A DNA stretch of 64,000 nucleotides from CAZQEZ01 sp964592475. Lineage in GTDB: Bacteria > Bacteroidota > Bacteroidia > Cytophagales > Cyclobacteriaceae. Location: positions 13,110 to 77,109 of the forward strand of contig CAZQEZ010000002.1 of the NCBI GenBank assembly GCA_964592475.1, written 5' to 3'. Within the stretch, counting starts at the first letter, position 1, and each line of letters starts with the position of its first letter. This document shows positions 16,617-25,477 of this stretch, piece after piece. The position numbers and the translations under genes are program-made. The notes below the pieces were generated by a model, which was not told the origin of the DNA, made no database searches, and saw only the letters and a program-made list of their open reading frames with translations.

Positions 16617-17716
16617 GAGTTTTCTTCTTTTACTATCTCCAAAACATCCTCAGCTTCTGGCACATCATTATGATGCCACTTACCCAAAACAGTTCCCTCA
16701 TGTAATAACATGATACCCGGGTTGGATCTAATCATTGCCTCCAAAACCGTATGATCTGCATAATAATAATCAATTGCCAGTTGATATTCGTGGCGATAAG
16801 TCTCAAACGTGCGTTCATCATTTGAGGTTAAAATCATTGGCTCAACTTTACCTGATAATTTCTGAGCTAAAGCATTTATTTCTTGCAATGCTTCCTTATC
16901 TGCTTTTACTATATTTTCTATTATAATCAGCAGTTTATTCCCCCGGAATGTTTTCTCGGTAAAGTCTCCTTCATCATTCCAGATACTATAATCTGTAATT
17001 TTAGGTTGGGCTTCAGGATTTAATAGCTTCATTTCTACAAATTCGTACGTTGTGTCTGATGGATAAACTTCAAACTTGTATTTTTCTCCATCCTTTTTCA
17101 TTATGTATTGGTATTGATATTCGGCGGAGGGCTGCATATTTTCCTCAATATTGGCTCCTATATTATAAGGCCTAAAATCTATGTATGGTAAGTGTCTGAT
17201 AGCATAAACAGCCATAAAAAGACATATAGCAGTAAAACCAATCGTAATAAAATCAGATTTAGGTTGTTTGATTAAAGGCTTAAAAGAGTTTCTTTTGATG
17301 AAGATAAAAATTATTAAAAATAAAAGCACCAGATCCTTAATAAATGATTGAAAAGGTGTTAATGGTATAGCATCACCAAAGCAGCCGCAGTCTGTTACTT
17401 TATCAAATGCAGCACTATAAAAAGTGAGAAAAGTAAAAAAGATAATAAGTAACAATAGTATCCATGCAGTAATATTAAAGCGATAAGCAATAATAGTTGC
17501 AAATCCTAAAACTACCTCCAATACCACAACCACTACTGCCAGCTCCAGTGAGAAAGGGATGAAAATCTCGAAAAAAGAGCCAAAGTCTGCACTGAATACC
17601 TGAAAATATTCCTTTAATTTAATAGAAGTTCCTATCGGGTCATTTACTTTTATCAATCCTGAAAAAATAAAAAATACTCCTATAAAATATCTTATGCCGA
17701 TTTTTAATGCTTTCAT
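16613..17716 (-). CDS. DoxX/MauE-like membrane protein with C-terminal soluble domain (BT_3928-type)
   Basis: The 367 residues comprise four or five TM segments (about 5-25, 45-70, 75-95, 115-135, 150-170) and a soluble C-terminal domain (about 185-367). The motif TDCGCFGD near residue 108 is typical of MauE/DoxX-like proteins of Bacteroidota. The C-terminal half has a thioredoxin-like pattern but no CxxC, so redox activity is not shown. The family's function is not established. It is first in the apparent unit with the DppB-like permease and aroK. Confidence 0.82.
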   Translation of the reverse strand: MKALKIGIRYFIGVFFIFSGLIKVNDPIGTSIKLKEYFQVFSADFGSFFEIFIPFSLELAVVVVVLEVVLGFATIIAYRFNITAWILLLLIIFFTFLTFYSAAFDKVTDCGCFGDAIPLTPFQSFIKDLVLLFLIIFIFIKRNSFKPLIKQPKSDFITIGFTAICLFMAVYAIRHLPYIDFRPYNIGANIEENMQPSAEYQYQYIMKKDGEKYKFEVYPSDTTYEFVEMKLLNPEAQPKITDYSIWNDEGDFTEKTFRGNKLLIIIENIVKADKEALQEINALAQKLSGKVEPMILTSNDERTFETYRHEYQLAIDYYYADHTVLEAMIRSNPGIMLLHEGTVLGKWHHNDVPEAEDVLEIVKEENS

Positions 17717-17796
17717 TTGTTAAATTAAATTTATGCTTTTATAAAACAACTATTTGTGCTTTTATTAAAGTCGTTTACCGTAATTAATTAAAGCTA

Positions 17797-17824
17797 TTGT
17801 TTATTTATAATTTTTATACTTTTG
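17797..17824 (+). promoter_or_regulatory. promoter of folP-cdaA
   Basis: TTG (17797-17799) and TACTTTTG (17817-17824) are separated by 17 bp; the second matches the Bacteroidota -7 consensus. Transcription would start near 17831, so translation of folP must begin downstream of it. Confidence 0.55.
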
Positions 17825-17850
17825 TAAAAATAATCAAAATACGTTTAGGC

Positions 17851-18702
17851 TTGAAAGATAGTATATTTTCAGAAAATTTCACGATTAACTTGCAAGGAAA
17901 TCTTGTTGATATGAGCACATGTAAGATTATGGGCATTTTAAATGTAACACCAGATTCTTTTTATGATGGAGGCCGTTACTTTTCTATCGAAAATATTGAA
18001 CATCAGGTAGAAAAGATGATCTTGGAAGGTGCAGATTTTATAGATGTAGGTGGCTATTCTTCACGCCCGGGAGCAAAAGATATAAGTGAAAAAGAAGAAA
18101 AGAAAAGGGTAAGTAAAGCCATTAAGGTAATCAAAAAATCTTTTCCGGATGTCTTTATTTCAGTAGATACTTTCCGCAGTGTTGTGGCTGAAGCAGCATT
18201 AGATGAAGGAGCATGCATGATTAATGACATATCAGGTGGCACATTAGATAACAATATGTACAATTTGGTAGCAAATAGGCAATTACCTTACATTCTGATG
18301 CATATGAAAGGAACTCCTCAAACTATGAAAACGCAAAATAATTACGACAATATGCTAATTGATCTATTATCTTATTTTAATATCAAGATTGAAAAATTGA
18401 AAAAAATGGGTGTTAAAGATATAATTATAGATCCGGGCTTTGGTTTTGCAAAAAATATTCGCCAAAATTTTCTTTTGTTAAAAAATTTAGCTTACTTTAA
18501 AGCCTTGGATAGGCCCGTTTTGGTTGGAGTCTCCAGAAAATCAATGATTTACAAATCATTAGGGGTGGAGCCGGAGCAAGCGTTGAATGGAACTACTGTA
18601 TTAAATACCTTTGCTATTCAAAACAAGGCATCAATTTTGAGGGTTCATGATGTAAAAGAAGCGGTGGAATGTGTAAAACTATATAATCTGTACAATTCTT
18701 GA
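17851..18702 (+). CDS. folP: dihydropteroate synthase
   Basis: Joins 6-hydroxymethyl-dihydropterin pyrophosphate and p-aminobenzoate in folate synthesis. The first signature KIMGILNVTPDSFYDGG is intact, followed by GADFIDVGGYSSRPGA, a conserved ISVDTFRS, MINDISGG, LMHMKGTPQTM, IIDPGFGFAK and GVSRKSMI. The open frame extends to 17797, but that would place the start in the promoter. I choose TTG at 17851, giving 283 residues, with a lead-in (NLQGNLVDMST) like other Bacteroidota FolP. The stop overlaps the cdaA start by 4 bp (TTGA). Confidence 0.94.
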   Translation: MKDSIFSENFTINLQGNLVDMSTCKIMGILNVTPDSFYDGGRYFSIENIEHQVEKMILEGADFIDVGGYSSRPGAKDISEKEEKKRVSKAIKVIKKSFPDVFISVDTFRSVVAEAALDEGACMINDISGGTLDNNMYNLVANRQLPYILMHMKGTPQTMKTQNNYDNMLIDLLSYFNIKIEKLKKMGVKDIIIDPGFGFAKNIRQNFLLLKNLAYFKALDRPVLVGVSRKSMIYKSLGVEPEQALNGTTVLNTFAIQNKASILRVHDVKEAVECVKLYNLYNS

Positions 18703-19586
18703 TATTTTTAATTAAAATAGGATTTCTGAATATTGACTTGGTAGACTTTATTGATATTGCCCTTGTTAGCTTATTGCTTTTTCAAGTATATAAGCTAATG
18801 AAAGGTAGCGTGGCAGTTCGTGTTTTCCTTGGTTTCCTATCTTTGTACTTGATTTTTTTAGTAGTAGAAGCCGCACAAATGGAGCTACTTTCTGCAATTT
18901 TAGGTCAATTTATGGGAGTAGGTGTTATTGCTGTTATTATCTTATTTCAGCAAGAAATCAGAAAATTTTTAGTCTTAGTAGGTAAAACAACTACACTGGA
19001 CCGAGAGAATTTCTTTAAAAAATTCCCATGGCGAAAGTCAGATACTACTAAAAACTTTAACATTACACCCATTATTGAAGCATCGAAAACATTAGGCGGA
19101 TCTAATACAGGTGCGCTCATTGTTTTTAGTAAAAGTTCAGAATTAAAATTTTATGCTGAATCTGGTGATTTGATCGACGCGGTGGTTTCAAAGCGGCTTT
19201 TATTGGCTATTTTTAATAAAAACAGTCCGCTACATGATGGAGCAGCAATAGTTTACAATGGTAAAATCAAAGCAGCAAGATGTATTTTGCCCGTGAGCGA
19301 ACGTGATGACTTACCTGCTCAATTTGGTTTACGTCATCGTGCTGCTATTGGCATGTCCGACGCTACCGATACCCTGATATTAGTTGTTTCTGAAGAAACA
19401 GGTCAACTTTCTGTTGTTCGTAATGGAGTTATATTCCACAATCTTAGCACGCAGGAAATTAGAAAAAAAATCAATGAGTATTTATTTGAAGAAGAAGGTC
19501 AGGATGATTCTTATGTGGAAAGTATTTTGAAAGAAGAAATAATTAAAAAAGGAGACAAAGAACAAGAGGCAAAAGCCAATCTATAG
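18699..19586 (+). CDS. cdaA: diadenylate cyclase CdaA (c-di-AMP synthase)
   Basis: Makes cyclic di-AMP from two ATP at the inner membrane. The 295 residues contain three N-terminal TM segments (about 10-85), a short coiled segment, and the DAC domain (about 105-265) with catalytic LHDGAAIV near residue 178 and GLRHRAAIG near residue 211. It starts with TTG in a 4-bp overlap with folP, an arrangement that is familiar from Bacteroidota. No potassium transporter or GlmM gene, common partners elsewhere, is nearby. It is convergent with the GH3-family gene. Confidence 0.94.
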   Translation: MIFLIKIGFLNIDLVDFIDIALVSLLLFQVYKLMKGSVAVRVFLGFLSLYLIFLVVEAAQMELLSAILGQFMGVGVIAVIILFQQEIRKFLVLVGKTTTLDRENFFKKFPWRKSDTTKNFNITPIIEASKTLGGSNTGALIVFSKSSELKFYAESGDLIDAVVSKRLLLAIFNKNSPLHDGAAIVYNGKIKAARCILPVSERDDLPAQFGLRHRAAIGMSDATDTLILVVSEETGQLSVVRNGVIFHNLSTQEIRKKINEYLFEEEGQDDSYVESILKEEIIKKGDKEQEAKANL

Positions 19587-19589
19587 CCT

Positions 19590-21116
19590 TTATTCCTTGT
19601 TGAGCATCTCTAAAATATCATCCAGGTACTTTCTATCATTCGACAATCGCGGTACTTTATTTTGTCCACCGAGTTTACCTCTTTTTTTAAGCCAATTGTA
19701 AAATGTATTTTTTTCGGCTACATGCACAACTGGCTCAGTAAGTGCTATATTTTTATACCTTTTGGCATCGTAATCGCTATTGATTTTACGCAACGTAGTA
19801 TCCAAAACTTCTACAAAATGCTGTAGTGAGCCCGGTTGTTTTTGAAACTCCACAATCCATTCATGGCATCCCTGCTTACCTCCTGTTTCCAGGTATTTTG
19901 GCCCTGCAGTAAAATTATCAATTATCGCACCGGTTGATTCACATGCAGTTGCTACAGCTTTTTCAGCATTTTCCACAATTACTTCCTCACCAAAAGCATT
20001 AATAAAATGCTTGGTGCGTCCTGTTATTGCTATTCGATAAGGATTTAATGAAGTGAACTTTACCGTATCCCCTATCTTGTAACGCCATAAACCGGCATTG
20101 GTAGAAATAATTACAGCATAATTTTTATTCAGTTCTACTTCAGATAAAGGTATGGCCTTAGGATTGTCTTTATAAATATCTTCCTCAGGAATGAATTCAT
20201 AAAAAATACCGTGATCTACCAACAGCAGCATGCCATCAGCACCAGGATGATCTTGAATACCGAAAAAACCTTCCGAAGCATTATAAGTCTCCAGGTACTT
20301 CATGTTACTTGACGGAATTAAGCGTTTAAATAATTCTCGATACGGAGTAAAAGAGACTGCACCATGAATAAATAATTCGAGATTAGGCCACACTTCGTGA
20401 ATATGATTTTTACCTGTATACTCTAAAATTCTTTCCAGCAAAATAATCGTCCAGGTGGGCACTCCACTCATACTGGTTACATTTTCATTGCTGGTTTCTT
20501 TGGTCATGCGGTCAAGTTTAGCCTCCCATTCATCCATCAAGGCTACTTCCAATTTTGGGGTACGAGCCCATCTACCTAGTTTTGGGCTATTAGCCATTAG
20601 CACTGCCGATATATCGCCGAAACGCGTATTTTTATTATCATCTAAATGATTGACCTGATGGCTGCCTCCAATAATTAATCCCTTACCATCAAATAATTTT
20701 GAATCTGGAAATTGACTAAAATAGAGGGTAATTATATCCTTTCCTCCACGATAGTGGCATTCCTTTAAAGCTTCTTTTGATACAGGTATAAACTTACTAC
20801 GAGCACTTGTAGTACCAGATGATTTGGCAAACCACTGTATTTGTGAAGGCCATAAAAGGTTTTGCTCTCCTTTCATTACCCGCTCCACATAGGGCAGTAA
20901 ATTTTCATATTCCCCTATAGCAACCCTTTGCTGGTAAGTCTCTAGATTTTTAATTTCCGAAAACGCGTATTTCTTACCAAATTCAGTATTTTTAGCTTTC
21001 GATACTAAATGATTAAACCAGTTTTGCTGGTATTTTATTGGATCATTTATAAATTTTTCAACTTTCCCTATCCTGCTCTTTAATACATTTACAATAATGC
21101 TATTCAGCAATCCCAT
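19590..21116 (-). CDS. GH3 auxin-responsive promoter family protein
   Basis: 508 residues when read from the ATG at 21116. GH3 proteins are acyl-adenylate-forming enzymes of the ANL superfamily that conjugate acids to amino acids in plants; the bacterial substrate is unknown. Visible features are FAKSSGTTSARSKFIPVS near residue 95 (ATP phosphate loop), YNASEGFFGIQD near 275 (adenylate site) and a C-terminal domain ending in LSNDRKYLDDIL. The start chosen lies 1 bp after the lptB stop; an upstream extension would overlap lptB. Probably cotranscribed with recJ-lptB. Confidence 0.9.
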   Translation of the reverse strand: MGLLNSIIVNVLKSRIGKVEKFINDPIKYQQNWFNHLVSKAKNTEFGKKYAFSEIKNLETYQQRVAIGEYENLLPYVERVMKGEQNLLWPSQIQWFAKSSGTTSARSKFIPVSKEALKECHYRGGKDIITLYFSQFPDSKLFDGKGLIIGGSHQVNHLDDNKNTRFGDISAVLMANSPKLGRWARTPKLEVALMDEWEAKLDRMTKETSNENVTSMSGVPTWTIILLERILEYTGKNHIHEVWPNLELFIHGAVSFTPYRELFKRLIPSSNMKYLETYNASEGFFGIQDHPGADGMLLLVDHGIFYEFIPEEDIYKDNPKAIPLSEVELNKNYAVIISTNAGLWRYKIGDTVKFTSLNPYRIAITGRTKHFINAFGEEVIVENAEKAVATACESTGAIIDNFTAGPKYLETGGKQGCHEWIVEFQKQPGSLQHFVEVLDTTLRKINSDYDAKRYKNIALTEPVVHVAEKNTFYNWLKKRGKLGGQNKVPRLSNDRKYLDDILEMLNKE

Positions 21117-21117
21117 A

Positions 21118-21849
21118 TCAAATTTTCCTCTTAAGTTCAAAATGCTTACCCAGATACACTCTTCGTACTTGCTCATCAGCTGCCAAATCTTCTGCAGTAC
21201 CAGCTTTCAACAATTTACCTTCAAACATCAAATAGGCCCGATCAGTAATGCTCAATGTTTCATTTACATTATGATCTGTAATAAGTATACCAATGTTTTT
21301 ATTTTTTAGGCGAGCCACAATAGTTTGGATTTCCTCTACTGCAATGGGGTCTACTCCGGCAAACGGCTCATCTAAAAGTACAAATTTGGGGTCTACTGCT
21401 AATGCTCTGGCAATTTCTGTTCTCCTTCGTTCTCCTCCCGAAAGCACCATGCCTTTGTTTTTACGCACATGGGTTAAACTGAATTCTTCCATTAATGATT
21501 CCATTTTTTCTTTTTGTTCAGCCTTCGAAATTCCTGCCATTTCTAATACAGCCATTAGGTTTTCTTCTACTGTGAGTGTTCGAAATACAGATGCCTCTTG
21601 CGCGAGGTAACCTATCCCTTTTTTTGCTCTTCTGTACATGGGCAGGTCAGTTATGTCTTCCTTGTCAAGGTAAATTTTGCCCTCGTTGGGCTTTATCAAA
21701 CCCACAATCATATAAAATGAAGTGGTTTTTCCGGCCCCGTTAGGTCCCAGTAATCCCACAATTTCGCCTTGTGAAACTTCTACTGTTAAGTCGTTTACTA
21801 CTGTACGTCGTTTATATTTTTTAATCAGATTTTCCGCGAGTAATTTCAT
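21118..21849 (-). CDS. lptB: LPS export ABC transporter ATP-binding protein LptB
   Basis: Cytoplasmic ATPase of the LptB2FG complex that extracts lipopolysaccharide from the inner membrane. Read from the ATG at 21849 it has 243 residues. Walker A is GPNGAGKTT near residue 38, the Q-loop AQEASVF near 85, the signature LSGGERRR near 138, Walker B FVLLDEPFAGVDP near 160, and the switch His in ITDHN near 195. The frame is open to 21909, but that extension is not family-like and would overlap recJ. Confidence 0.95.
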   Translation of the reverse strand: MKLLAENLIKKYKRRTVVNDLTVEVSQGEIVGLLGPNGAGKTTSFYMIVGLIKPNEGKIYLDKEDITDLPMYRRAKKGIGYLAQEASVFRTLTVEENLMAVLEMAGISKAEQKEKMESLMEEFSLTHVRKNKGMVLSGGERRRTEIARALAVDPKFVLLDEPFAGVDPIAVEEIQTIVARLKNKNIGILITDHNVNETLSITDRAYLMFEGKLLKAGTAEDLAADEQVRRVYLGKHFELKRKI

Positions 21850-21905
21850 TGTAATAACTATTAAAATTGGTAACAAGTGAATTGATTTACCAATTGTAGC
21901 AAATA

Positions 21906-23603
21906 TCATTCAATTTTTACGTCTTTAATATTTAATTGTAAATAATTGATTCCGGTATGACTATTTAGTTCAACATTGAATGCCATTTTAAATCTCTTTT
22001 TTTTCAATTTTGGTGCCAGATAACCAAGACCAAATCCTATAGCTTCCATCGCGTAGTCACTATCATGCTGCCGCACAAACAATTTTAAGTGCTGCTCCTT
22101 TAAAACTTTGGGGTCTCCTTTACATACTAAATTTTCAGCTACAAAAACCGGCTCCATATTATGGGGACCGCAAGGGCCAAATTGTTTTAGAATATTATAA
22201 AATTTAGCATTTATTCTATCAATTTTGATTTTACTATCAATTTTGATTTGAGGTATTAGTTGATCTTTTAAAATACGTGAAGCCACTACTTGCTCAAATT
22301 TCTTTCTAAACGCTGCCACATTTTGAGCACATAGTGATAAGCCTGCAGCGTATTGATGCCCGCCATATTTGTCAAGCAGATCAGCACACTCGGTGAGTGC
22401 CTCATACAGATTAAAACCTTCTACCGACCGTGCAGAACCTGTAACTACATTTTCATGCTCAGTAAGTATAATGGTAGGTCTGTAATATTTCTCAATACAT
22501 CTTGAAGCAACAATCCCAATTACTCCTTTATGCCAATCATTCTTGAATAAAACAGTAGATTTTGCTCCTAATAGTTCAGGATCATTTTCTATCATCTTTA
22601 TTGCTTCTTCAGTAATCGTACTGTCAAAGTTTTTCCGCGTAAGGTTGTGCTCGTTTACCGGCTCTATTAGCTCAAGAGCATGGTCTAAATGGGTGGCCAA
22701 AAGCAATTCTACTGAGCCATATGCATGACCTATCCTGCCAGAGGCATTAATACGTGGACCAATACCAAATACAATTCCTGTAATATCAACAAGCGACAAT
22801 CCTGCTGACTTGATTAAAGCCTTTAATCCTGGCCTGGGATTATTGTTTAATAGCTTTAAGCCATGATAAGCCAAAGTCCTATTTTCATCTACTATGGGAA
22901 CAATGTCGGAAGCTATAGAAACTGACACCAGATCCAGATAATTATATACGTCTATTTCACTTTCCATTTGCTGTGACAACCCTTGAATTAGTTTAAATGC
23001 TATTCCACATCCGGAAAGTTCTTTGAATGGATAATTGCAATCATTTTGCTTAGGATCCAAAACAGCGATAGCATCCGGTACATCATTGCCAGGTAAATGA
23101 TGATCACAAATGATAAAATCCATGCCATTTTGATTGCCATATGCAACCATTTTCTCAGCCTTTATGCCACAATCAAGCGTTATTACCAAGTTAATTTCCT
23201 GGTTAATCGCATCATCTATTCCTTTTTGAGATACTCCATAGCCTTCTTTATACCTATCAGGAATATAATATTCAACATGAGGATAATGCTGACGCAAATA
23301 ATGATATAATAGTGAGACCGCTGTAGTGCCATCAACATCGTAATCACCGTAGATTAATATTTTTTCCTGATTATTAATTGCTGACAAAACTCTATTGACA
23401 GCTACTGCCATTCCTTTCATTAAAAACGGATCGTGAAGGTGCTGTAATGAAGGACGAAAGAATTGTTTAGCACCGCTAAAGTCCTTAATATTTCGCTGAA
23501 CCAATATACCTGCGAGTATTTTATTAATGTTAATGGCTTTTGCCAATTGAGCAGTGATATCAGGATCAGGATTAGGTAAAAAAGTCCATCTTTTTTCTAT
23601 CAT
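21906..23603 (-). CDS. recJ: single-stranded-DNA-specific exonuclease RecJ
   Basis: 5'-3' exonuclease acting in recombination and repair. The 565 residues show the DHH domain with GDYDVDGTTAVSLL near residue 80, a metal-binding CDHHLPG near 157, and the DHHA1 domain with YGGHQYAAGL near 405, then an OB-fold C-terminus. Length and motif order are normal. The frame starts with ATG at 23603. The recJ-lptB-GH3 order reads as one minus-strand unit with 56-bp and 1-bp gaps. Confidence 0.95.
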   Translation of the reverse strand: MIEKRWTFLPNPDPDITAQLAKAININKILAGILVQRNIKDFSGAKQFFRPSLQHLHDPFLMKGMAVAVNRVLSAINNQEKILIYGDYDVDGTTAVSLLYHYLRQHYPHVEYYIPDRYKEGYGVSQKGIDDAINQEINLVITLDCGIKAEKMVAYGNQNGMDFIICDHHLPGNDVPDAIAVLDPKQNDCNYPFKELSGCGIAFKLIQGLSQQMESEIDVYNYLDLVSVSIASDIVPIVDENRTLAYHGLKLLNNNPRPGLKALIKSAGLSLVDITGIVFGIGPRINASGRIGHAYGSVELLLATHLDHALELIEPVNEHNLTRKNFDSTITEEAIKMIENDPELLGAKSTVLFKNDWHKGVIGIVASRCIEKYYRPTIILTEHENVVTGSARSVEGFNLYEALTECADLLDKYGGHQYAAGLSLCAQNVAAFRKKFEQVVASRILKDQLIPQIKIDSKIKIDRINAKFYNILKQFGPCGPHNMEPVFVAENLVCKGDPKVLKEQHLKLFVRQHDSDYAMEAIGFGLGYLAPKLKKKRFKMAFNVELNSHTGINYLQLNIKDVKIE

Positions 23604-23697
23604 AGCATTATATCTTCTATTGTAAAAATATTAAATTGATTAGAAAAACTGCAGGATAATTGAATTAAAAACACTTGTATTATTGCCATTATTTTGC

Positions 23698-24492
23698 CTA
23701 ACTATAATGAAAGAAAACAATAGCAAAATACAAAATCAATAAACCATCAAGCCATAAACTATAATAAAATAGTGACCTCTTCCTATCGGAACGCCATATT
23801 AACAGAAATGAAATAGCGGATACAATAAAAATTATAAAAAAATTTTCATCCCAACTTACTATTAAAATTGTAAAAATCAGCAGAAAAAAAGAAGCAATCA
23901 TTTTAGAGTTTTTAAATCCGAAAATCCGAGGCATCGTAATTAATTTATCTTTGATGTCCAGATAAAAATCCCGTATATCAAAAGGAATAGTTATGGCTAA
24001 TATAAAACTAAACTGAATCCAGAATAAGTTGCTTACCTTTCTGCTAAATACGCTAATATCTAGTACCAAAGCTGGATAAAAGGAAGACAGGCTGGCCCAG
24101 ATGTAGCTTAATATAATGAGCTTGAATAGCGGCACCCTTCTCAATGAGAAGAGTTTTGTTTTTACAAAACTAGCTGGCTTATAAAAAAAAGAAAGCAAGG
24201 CCAGGTGTAACAAGAATAAAACCTCAAACCATGGCACAAAAACAAGTAATGGGATTAAATAGCTTGCATAAACTATAGAAGTTAACACGGGCTTGAAGGT
24301 TAAATTAAAAATGCCCCGATAGGTACCATAGGTTATCCATGTACCGCCTGAAATTAATAAGAAACGCGCTAAACAAAATTGAAAATCGCCCAATAGTAAT
24401 GTATAGCCGGTAAGAAAATACAATCCTCCGCCTACTGCAATTACTAATTGCCTATCTACAATCCATTGAAGAAACTTCTTAATGAAATTCAT
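23698..24492 (-). CDS. UbiA-like membrane protein (degenerate prenyltransferase)
   Basis: 264 residues with about eight TM segments. A cytoplasmic loop near residue 172 reads DIRDFYLDIKDK, followed by PRIFG, similar to the second Asp-rich motif (D-x-x-x-D) of UbiA prenyltransferases. The expected first motif (N-D-x-x-D-x-x-x-D) between the second and third helices is not seen; that region reads YRGIFNLTFKP. The protein is therefore a UbiA relative of uncertain activity. It starts just after the atp operon terminator on the same strand, so it could be read by leakage through it. Confidence 0.7.
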   Translation of the reverse strand: MNFIKKFLQWIVDRQLVIAVGGGLYFLTGYTLLLGDFQFCLARFLLISGGTWITYGTYRGIFNLTFKPVLTSIVYASYLIPLLVFVPWFEVLFLLHLALLSFFYKPASFVKTKLFSLRRVPLFKLIILSYIWASLSSFYPALVLDISVFSRKVSNLFWIQFSFILAITIPFDIRDFYLDIKDKLITMPRIFGFKNSKMIASFFLLIFTILIVSWDENFFIIFIVSAISFLLIWRSDRKRSLFYYSLWLDGLLILYFAIVFFHYS

Positions 24493-24498
24493 AATAAA

Positions 24499-24540
24499 AA
24501 AAGCCTGTCTAAATATATAAACTATTTTAGACAGGCTTTT
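24499..24540. terminator. terminator of the atp operon
   Basis: AAAAGCCTGTCTAAA (24499-24513) and TTTAGACAGGCTTTT (24526-24540) form a 15-bp stem with a 12-nt loop, with T-runs in both directions. It lies 17 bp after the atpG stop (minus-strand transcription). Confidence 0.92.
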
Positions 24541-24557
24541 ATTAATGTAAGTATTTT

Positions 24558-25469
24558 TTAGTCCCCGCCCTTTTCCAAAGCATCTGCACCTGCTACAATT
24601 TCTAATATTTCGCTGGTAATAGCTGCCTGGCGAGTACGATTATAAGTAAGTCTTAGCTCTTTCAAAAGATCGCCGGCATTTTCCGTTGCCTGATCCATAG
24701 CTACCATTCTTGCTCCCTGTTCTGAAGCATTAGAATCTAGCACTGCCCTATAAAATTGAACTTTTAGTGCGTTTGGTATAATTTCTGCCAGTAATTCTTC
24801 TTTTGAAGGTTCAAAGATGTAATCAGTTGGGTAAGTATTTTCACTATCTTCATCCAGATTTACTTCTTCTGAAGGGTCAATTGGCAAAAATTGTTCATTT
24901 CTTAATATTTGAGTAGCGGCATTTTTAAATTCATTGTAAATTATTTCTACCTTGTCGTACTTGCCAGCCAAAAAGCCATCCATTACAACCTCCGCTACAT
25001 TTTTTACGCTATCAAAATTAATATCTGCAAGAAGTTCAAAATAATCGGTATTCATTGGATATTCTCTTCTTTTGAAAAAATCTCTGGCTTTTTTACCAAT
25101 TACGAGCAACTGAACATTTCCCTTTTCAAATTGATCACGATAATTTTTATTGATAACTGAAATTGTTCTTTTAAAAATGTTATTGTTAAAAGCTCCGCAA
25201 AGTCCTCTATCAGAAGAAATTACCACCAATAATACTTTTTTAGGTTCTCTGTACAAGGTAAATTCACCTACTACACCTAAGTCTGTATCTATACCTTCGG
25301 CCACCTTCTTTTGCAGGGCTACTAATTTAGCAGCATATGGACGCAATTGCGTGATCATATCCTGCGCTTTACGCAACTTGGATGCCGCCACCATTTTCAT
25401 AGCTTTGGTTATTTGCTGCGTATTTACTACTGAATTGATCCTGTTTTTTACTTCCTTTAAATTGGCCAT
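24558..25469 (-). CDS. atpG: ATP synthase F1 subunit gamma
   Basis: Rotor shaft of the F1 sector. The 303 residues start with the classic N-terminal helix (LKEVKNRINSVVNTQQITKAMKMVAASKLRKA) and end with the conserved C-terminal helix pattern (YNRTRQAAITSEILEIVAGADAL). SDRGLCGAFNNN occurs near residue 85. It is slightly longer than the enterobacterial protein because of an acidic insertion near residue 205. It follows atpA after 8 bp and is last in the operon. Confidence 0.97.
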   Translation of the reverse strand: MANLKEVKNRINSVVNTQQITKAMKMVAASKLRKAQDMITQLRPYAAKLVALQKKVAEGIDTDLGVVGEFTLYREPKKVLLVVISSDRGLCGAFNNNIFKRTISVINKNYRDQFEKGNVQLLVIGKKARDFFKRREYPMNTDYFELLADINFDSVKNVAEVVMDGFLAGKYDKVEIIYNEFKNAATQILRNEQFLPIDPSEEVNLDEDSENTYPTDYIFEPSKEELLAEIIPNALKVQFYRAVLDSNASEQGARMVAMDQATENAGDLLKELRLTYNRTRQAAITSEILEIVAGADALEKGGD

Positions 25470-25477
25470 AACTTATA

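Noticed and set aside
21850..21909. Upstream extension of lptB
   Set aside because: The extra residues are not family-like and run into recJ; the ATG at 21849 gives a standard LptB length.
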